Of a DNA stretch of 64,000 bases, positions 59,803-64,000 are shown one piece after another (the stretch's first letter is position 1; every line of letters begins with the position of its first letter). The notes beneath the pieces were generated by a model. That model worked only from the letters and a program-made list of their open reading frames with translations. It searched no databases and had not been told where the DNA came from. The stretch spans positions 124,001 to 188,000 of the forward strand of contig NZ_FNNJ01000002.1 of NCBI RefSeq assembly GCF_900106565.1. Reading direction: 5' to 3'. The translations under genes and the position numbers were made by a program. This DNA is from Lutibacter oricola. GTDB lineage: Bacteria; Bacteroidota; Bacteroidia; Flavobacteriales; Flavobacteriaceae.

Positions 59803-60594
59803 TTACTGGTTTATAGTAAACTGTTTAAGGCTTTTGTTAAAGGTAATTAAGTCAGAATCAAATAGGAAGTTTAGCTCATCTTTTTCGATTAAGACGTTCG
59901 TGTTTCCGCTAACAAATTTAGAAGAAGACATTAACCATAGTTCGTCAGCTAATTGAAGCGCTAAATTTGTTTGGTGTGTAGAAATAATAATTGTTTTATT
60001 AAATTCTGAAGCTAAATTTTTTAATAACGTAAATGTATTTACAGTGTGGTGTAAATCTAAATGAGCAGTAGGCTCGTCTAAAATTATTAGAGGTGTATCT
60101 TGTGCCAGAGCTCTGGCAATCATTACTTTTTGAAGTTGACCATCGCTTAATTCGTAACACTTAGAATTCATTAAGTGTTGGGTGTTGGTTTTCTCAAACG
60201 CAACTTGAATTATTGCCATATCATTATTGGTTAAATAACCAATCCAGTTTGTAAAAGGTTGTCTACCTAAAGCAACTAATTCAAAAACAGTTAAACTACT
60301 ATCTGGTAAACGTTCGGTAAGTACCAAACTCAAGGTTTTAGCTAAATCAAAATTAGTTAGTGCTTCTAATTTTTTATTATTTATATAAACTTCACCGTCT
60401 AAAGCAGGCTGAACTTTAGTTAAAGTTCTAAGTAATGTAGATTTTCCAATACCATTTTTTCCTAACAGGCACACTAAATTACCAGGCTTTAATTCAATAT
60501 TTAAATTAGAAGCAATTACATTTTGTTCTTTTTTTGAAGTATAACCTATACTTAAATTCGAAACCTTTATTATATGTTTAGCAGCGGTATCCAT
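59803..60594 (-). CDS. ABC transporter ATPase, iron-siderophore/haem/B12 type (FecE-like)
   Basis: A 263-residue ATPase: Walker A LLGKNGIGKSTLLRTLT (about 42-58), Q-loop VLTERLPDSSLTVFELVALGRQPFTNWIG, typical of FecE/BtuD, signature LSDGQLQKVMIARAL, Walker B LIILDEPTAHLD and H-loop STHQ. It overlaps the permease gene by one base (TAATG). The substrate-binding protein is not in the cluster. Ferric siderophore, haem or cobalamin cannot be told apart. Confidence 0.92.
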   Translation of the reverse strand: MDTAAKHIIKVSNLSIGYTSKKEQNVIASNLNIELKPGNLVCLLGKNGIGKSTLLRTLTKVQPALDGEVYINNKKLEALTNFDLAKTLSLVLTERLPDSSLTVFELVALGRQPFTNWIGYLTNNDMAIIQVAFEKTNTQHLMNSKCYELSDGQLQKVMIARALAQDTPLIILDEPTAHLDLHHTVNTFTLLKNLASEFNKTIIISTHQTNLALQLADELWLMSSSKFVSGNTNVLIEKDELNFLFDSDLITFNKSLKQFTINQ

Positions 60595-61628
60595 TAGTAA
60601 TAAATTTTTCTTTTTCTAACTAGTAACCAAATAATTATTGGAGCTCCAAATAATGATGTTATTGCATTAATTGGTAGTGTAAATTCACTATTAGGTAATT
60701 GTGCAATACTATCGCAAATAAGCATTACTATAGAGCCAGTAATAGCAACAGCAGGTAATAATGTTTTATGGTTGGATGTATTAAATAATAATTTTGTTAA
60801 ATGTGGTACAGCTAAACCAATAAATGCAATTGGGCCAGAAAAAGCAGTTATTACACCAGTTAATATGCTAGTAGCAATCAATGTTATATTTCTTGTTAGT
60901 TTAACATTTACGCCCATACTTTTAGCATAATTTTCACCTAAAAGTAGACTATTTAAAGGTTTTATAATAAAAGTAACAAGTAAAATTCCAATAACAAAAG
61001 TTATAAATAAGGCAGAAATTTCTTTCCAGTTTAAGTTTCCTAAACTACCAAAACTCCAAAACATATATTGTTGTAATTGACTAGCGCTACTAAAGTAAGC
61101 TAGAATACTAATTATTGCGGAAGTTAAACTACCAAACATTAATCCAATTATTAGAATACTCATAGTATTTCTAACTTTAATTGCGGCTAACATAACAGCA
61201 AGTAATACTAAAAACGATCCGGCACTTGCGGCAATTGCAATTCCCCAACTAGAAAAAGCAAAGTTAGCAATATTTGTACCCAAAAAAGTAGCTCCCATAA
61301 TTAAAATGGCAACTCCTAAACTAGCTCCAGAACTAATACCTAATACAAAAGGACCTGCAAGTGGATTTCTAAATAATGTTTGCATTAATAAACCGCTAAT
61401 AGATAAGCCAGAGCCTACAATTAAGGCAGTTACAGCTTTAGGTAAACGATAATTTATTACAATTGCCCTCCAAGATTCTTTTTCTACTTCGCCATTAAAA
61501 AGTGAAGCTAATATTTCTTTTATTGGAATGTAAACAGAACCTAGACTAATATTAATAAGTATAAAAATTATTAATACAGCAAGTAGTATTACAAATGTTC
61601 CTTTATATGATTTTATTGGGGTTACCAA
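60594..61628 (-). CDS. FecCD-family ABC permease
   Basis: A 344-residue permease with about ten helices. [46 protein letters not shown] is the hallmark of the FecCD/BtuC family. [17 protein letters not shown] is the coupling region that contacts the ATPase, and the C-terminal [20 protein letters not shown] is also typical. Single gene, so the transporter is a homodimer. It overlaps rdgB by 7 bases upstream and the ATPase by one base downstream. Confidence 0.93.
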   Translation of the reverse strand: MVTPIKSYKGTFVILLAVLIIFILINISLGSVYIPIKEILASLFNGEVEKESWRAIVINYRLPKAVTALIVGSGLSISGLLMQTLFRNPLAGPFVLGISSGASLGVAILIMGATFLGTNIANFAFSSWGIAIAASAGSFLVLLAVMLAAIKVRNTMSILIIGLMFGSLTSAIISILAYFSSASQLQQYMFWSFGSLGNLNWKEISALFITFVIGILLVTFIIKPLNSLLLGENYAKSMGVNVKLTRNITLIATSILTGVITAFSGPIAFIGLAVPHLTKLLFNTSNHKTLLPAVAITGSIVMLICDSIAQLPNSEFTLPINAITSLFGAPIIIWLLVRKRKIYY

Positions 61629-62209
61629 GTAGTTTTATTTAAAAAGTTTACTAATTGTTCAATTGCTTTTCCTCTATGACTAATACTTCCTTTTTCTTTC
61701 ATTTCCATTTCAGCAAAGGATTTGTCGAATCCATTTGGTTTGAAAATAGGATCATAACCAAAACCTTCGTTACCTTGTTTTTTGGTTAAAATTTCTCCTT
61801 TACAAACGCCTTCAAAGATAAACTGTTTTTCTTGAATATTAAGTGCAATTGCCGTTCTAAATTGTGCTTTTCTATCGTTTTTGGTTTTTAATTCCTTTAA
61901 TAACTTACTCATATTTGCTTCTGCATTATGGTGCTCTCCAGAATATCTAGCAGAATAAACTCCAGGAGCATTATTGAGTGCTTCAACTTCTAAGCCAGTA
62001 TCGTCAGCAAAACAGTTTAAACCAAACTTTTTAGTAATATAATTAGCCTTTAAAATAGCATTACCTTCTAATGTGTCTGCAGTTTCAGGTATATCATCAA
62101 AACAATTGATATCTGCTAAGCTTACTATTTCAAAATTAGTTAACATAGCTTGTACTTCTTTTAGCTTGTTTTTGTTATTGGTAGCAAAAACTAGTTTAAG
62201 TTTATTCAT
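61622..62209 (-). CDS. rdgB: Non-canonical purine NTP pyrophosphatase (RdgB/Ham1)
   Basis: Removes dITP, ITP and XTP from the nucleotide pool. It has 195 residues: [18 protein letters not shown] at the N-terminus, [25 protein letters not shown] in the middle (metal/catalytic Asp pair), EGFGYDPIF and SHRGKA at the C-terminal end for base recognition. It overlaps rlmH by 8 bases and the FecCD-type permease gene by 7, so housekeeping and transport genes are translationally chained. Confidence 0.96.
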   Translation of the reverse strand: MNKLKLVFATNNKNKLKEVQAMLTNFEIVSLADINCFDDIPETADTLEGNAILKANYITKKFGLNCFADDTGLEVEALNNAPGVYSARYSGEHHNAEANMSKLLKELKTKNDRKAQFRTAIALNIQEKQFIFEGVCKGEILTKKQGNEGFGYDPIFKPNGFDKSFAEMEMKEKGSISHRGKAIEQLVNFLNKTTW

Positions 62210-62675
62210 GATGGTAAGGTTCGTTTTTTAAAATAGTAAAAGCTCTATAAATTTGTTCAACAATAAATAAACGTATCATTTGGTGAGAAAAAGTCATTTT
62301 TGAGAATGAAATTTTACCTTGAGCCTTTTTGTAAACTTCCTCTGAAAATCCATAAGGACCACCAATTACAAGTACAATTTGTTTTACACCAGAGTTCATT
62401 TTTTGTTGCATAAACTTAGCAAATTCTATGGAACGGAACTCTTTTCCTTTTTCATCCAACAAAATTAGCTGATCAGTAGGAGATAATTTTTTTAGAATTA
62501 TTTCGCCTTCTTTTTCTTTCTGTTGTTTTTCGCTTAAATTTTTAACATTTTTTATGTCTGGTATAATTTCAAGCTCAAATTTTATATAATGTTTTAACCT
62601 ATTTTGATAAGTTTCAATTAGGTTTTGTAAATTTTTATCATCGGTTTTACCAATGGCCAATAATTTAATTTTCAT
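62202..62675 (-). CDS. rlmH: 23S rRNA (pseudouridine1915-N3)-methyltransferase RlmH
   Basis: Methylates pseudouridine 1915 in helix 69 of 23S rRNA. It has 157 residues of the SPOUT fold: [17 protein letters not shown] start, [15 protein letters not shown], the knot [18 protein letters not shown] and C-terminal [31 protein letters not shown]. It heads the rlmH-rdgB-permease-ATPase chain, divergent from nadC by 77 bases. Confidence 0.96.
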   Translation of the reverse strand: MKIKLLAIGKTDDKNLQNLIETYQNRLKHYIKFELEIIPDIKNVKNLSEKQQKEKEGEIILKKLSPTDQLILLDEKGKEFRSIEFAKFMQQKMNSGVKQIVLVIGGPYGFSEEVYKKAQGKISFSKMTFSHQMIRLFIVEQIYRAFTILKNEPYHHE

Positions 62676-62725
62676 TCAGCAAATATAAAAAGAAATAAAG
62701 ATGAAATTTTTGAAAATAAAAAAGT

Positions 62726-62733
62726 TATTTTTG
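62726..62733 (+). promoter_or_regulatory. Candidate -7 box of nadC
   Basis: TATTTTTG, an exact TAnnTTTG match, 20 bases before the ATG. The nearest TTTG is only 13 bases upstream, too close for a standard -33. Confidence 0.35.
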
Positions 62734-62752
62734 TGTCAAATATTACAATAAA

Positions 62753-63613
62753 ATGATAAGTAAAGAACAATTTGAAAAGGAACTTGAAATTATAATTTCG
62801 AATGCAATAAGAGAAGATGTAGGAGATGGAGATCATAGCTCATTAGCTTGTATTCCTGAAGACGCACAAGGAAAAGCTAAATTATTAGTTAAGGAAGATG
62901 GTGTTATTGCAGGTGTTGAAATGGCTAAAAGAATTTTTGCCTATGTTGATAAAGATATGACTATTGAAACATTAATTAATGATGGTGAAGAAGTAAAATA
63001 TGGCGATATAGTTTTTTACGTAACAGGTAGATCTCAATCAATTTTAAAAGCAGAACGTTTGGTATTAAATGTGTTGCAGCGTATGAGTGCAATTGCAACT
63101 AAAACTAAAGAATTTGCAAAGCTTTTAGAAGGCACAAAAACAAAAGTATTAGATACTCGTAAAACTACACCAGGTATTAGAGCGTTAGAAAAATGGGCTG
63201 TTGTAATTGGTGGAGGAGAAAATCACCGTTTTGCATTGTATGATATGATTATGTTAAAAGACAATCATATAGATTTTTGTGGTGGTGTTGCAAAATCAAT
63301 TTCACAAACTAAAAATTATTTAAAAGAGAACAATTTAGATTTAAAAATTATTGTTGAAGCTAGAAGTTTAGATGAAATTAAAGAAATTTTGGCAGAAGGT
63401 GGAGTTTATAGAATTTTAATAGACAACTTTAATTATGAAGATACTAAAACTGCGGTTGCGTTAATTGGTGACCAATGTCAAACAGAATCTTCAGGAGGTA
63501 TTAATTTAGAAACTGCTAGAGCTTATGCTGAGTGTGGTGTAGATTGTATTTCTTCAGGAGCTTTAACACACTCTGTACACAATATGGATTTAAGTTTGAA
63601 AGCGGTTGAGTAA
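62753..63613 (+). CDS. nadC: Nicotinate-nucleotide pyrophosphorylase (carboxylating)
   Basis: Converts quinolinate and PRPP to nicotinate mononucleotide in NAD synthesis. It has 286 residues: N-terminal AIREDVGDGDHSSLACIPE, QRMSAIATKTKEF, the substrate-binding DTRKTTPGIRALEKWAVVIGGGENHRFALYDMIMLKDNHI block (about 139-178), IIVEARSLDEIKEIL and C-terminal SGGINLETARAYAECGVDCISSGALTHSV. Its stop codon is immediately followed by the ATG of the next gene. Confidence 0.96.
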   Translation: MISKEQFEKELEIIISNAIREDVGDGDHSSLACIPEDAQGKAKLLVKEDGVIAGVEMAKRIFAYVDKDMTIETLINDGEEVKYGDIVFYVTGRSQSILKAERLVLNVLQRMSAIATKTKEFAKLLEGTKTKVLDTRKTTPGIRALEKWAVVIGGGENHRFALYDMIMLKDNHIDFCGGVAKSISQTKNYLKENNLDLKIIVEARSLDEIKEILAEGGVYRILIDNFNYEDTKTAVALIGDQCQTESSGGINLETARAYAECGVDCISSGALTHSVHNMDLSLKAVE

Positions 63614-64000
63614 ATGCTAAACTTTTTTGACGATGAAACATATAGAGGCGTAGATTATACAAAAACAAAATTTGTAAAAGGAGAGTATGATAATTGCTCT
63701 TTTATAGATTGTAATTTTGAAAATGTTAACACTTCTAATGTTCAATTTATTGAATGTGAGTTTGTTAATTGTAATTTTAGTAATGCAGATATTAATAATA
63801 CGGCATTTAAAACAGTATGTTTTACAGAATGCAAGTTGTTAGGGCTTAAATTTAATAAATGTGATACATTTTTATTAAACCTTGAATTTATTAACTGTAA
63901 GTTAAATGTAGCTTCATTTTATCAATTAAAACTTCAAAATACAAAGTTTAAAAATTGTAATTTAAATGAAGTAGATTTTACTGAGTCAAATATTTCAAAA
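63614..64000 (+). CDS. Pentapeptide-repeat protein (partial, runs off the window)
   Basis: An open frame from the ATG at 63614 to the window edge (129 codons, no stop). After a short lead (MLNFFDDETYRGVDYTKTKF) it shows repeated A(D/N)LxX-type pentapeptides with central Phe/Leu: CSFID CNFEN VNTSN VQFIE CEFVN CNFSN ADINN TAFKT, and so on, with many Cys. This predicts a right-handed quadrilateral beta-helix. The general plan resembles Qnr/MfpA-like proteins, but full length and topology are needed to say more. There is no gap after nadC, so it is cotranscribed. Confidence 0.85.
   Translation, partial: MLNFFDDETYRGVDYTKTKFVKGEYDNCSFIDCNFENVNTSNVQFIECEFVNCNFSNADINNTAFKTVCFTECKLLGLKFNKCDTFLLNLEFINCKLNVASFYQLKLQNTKFKNCNLNEVDFTESNISK

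Overview
The window is a stretch of chromosome from an AT-rich member of the Bacteroidota, almost certainly Flavobacteriaceae. The evidence is a C-terminal type IX secretion sorting domain on one secreted protein, promoters of the Bacteroidota type (TTTG, about 20 bp, TAnnTTTG) with almost no Shine-Dalgarno sequences, and several lineage-typical genes: a PUR-family DUF3276 protein, an enlarged NusB, the bacillithiol deacetylase BshB1, DUF5916 and BatA-type proteins. The genus cannot be fixed from the sequence. There is no phage, transposon, CRISPR array or rRNA operon; gene content is mainly housekeeping and the synteny looks ordinary for the family.

Layout. 0-3 kb: pyruvate phosphate dikinase. 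3-9.1 kb: a MarR-controlled tripartite RND efflux operon (marR, adaptor, pump, TolC-like channel) with a perfect 20-bp palindrome over its promoter. 9.2-11.2 kb: a secreted plant-type leucine-rich-repeat protein with a LytTR-type double operator, then bshB1 and tRNA-His. 11.2-17.5 kb: FtcD, a UDP-sugar epimerase, DUF4268, a HAD hydrolase, MiaE and DnaX. 17.6-21.9 kb: a self-contained sugar cassette (PfkB kinase, FucI/AraA-like isomerase, class II aldolase) divergent from an AraC regulator; its substrate is unknown. 21.9-29.7 kb: two tandem long-chain acyl-CoA synthetases, a TPR protein with a T9SS signal, a MalY/PatB lyase and a ThrE exporter. 29.8-35.4 kb: PurL, a probable fluoride-type CLC transporter and a 92-residue orphan. 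35.4-36.0 kb: a stretch without annotated-size genes that holds a probable small transcription unit with a 57-codon frame. 36-44.2 kb: esterase, DUF4870, a dihydroorotase homologue that has lost metal ligands, a BatA-type protein, MTA/SAH nucleosidase, a LolD-like ATPase and a DUF5916 outer-membrane protein. 44.5-51.6 kb: sucC, PUR protein, ABC exporter, and the block nusB - DUF1573 - yajC - ybbR - coaE. 51.7-54 kb: a two-component system, then a tandem inverted-repeat element. 54.2-64 kb: lipoprotein esterase, Sua5, GT2, a lone HsdR N-terminal domain protein, holA, an M28 peptidase, a FecCD/FecE-type uptake pair coupled to rdgB and rlmH, nadC and the start of a pentapeptide-repeat protein.

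The best candidates for something new are the isomerase-kinase-aldolase cassette with its private AraC regulator, the small transcription unit at 35.5-35.85 kb, the pseudo-dihydroorotase in an operon with a BatA-type protein, the LytTR-controlled LRR gene, and the related hairpin repeats at 36.7 and 54.0 kb. I found no clear-cut undescribed defence or mobile system. All identifications are from reading the sequence without database searches.
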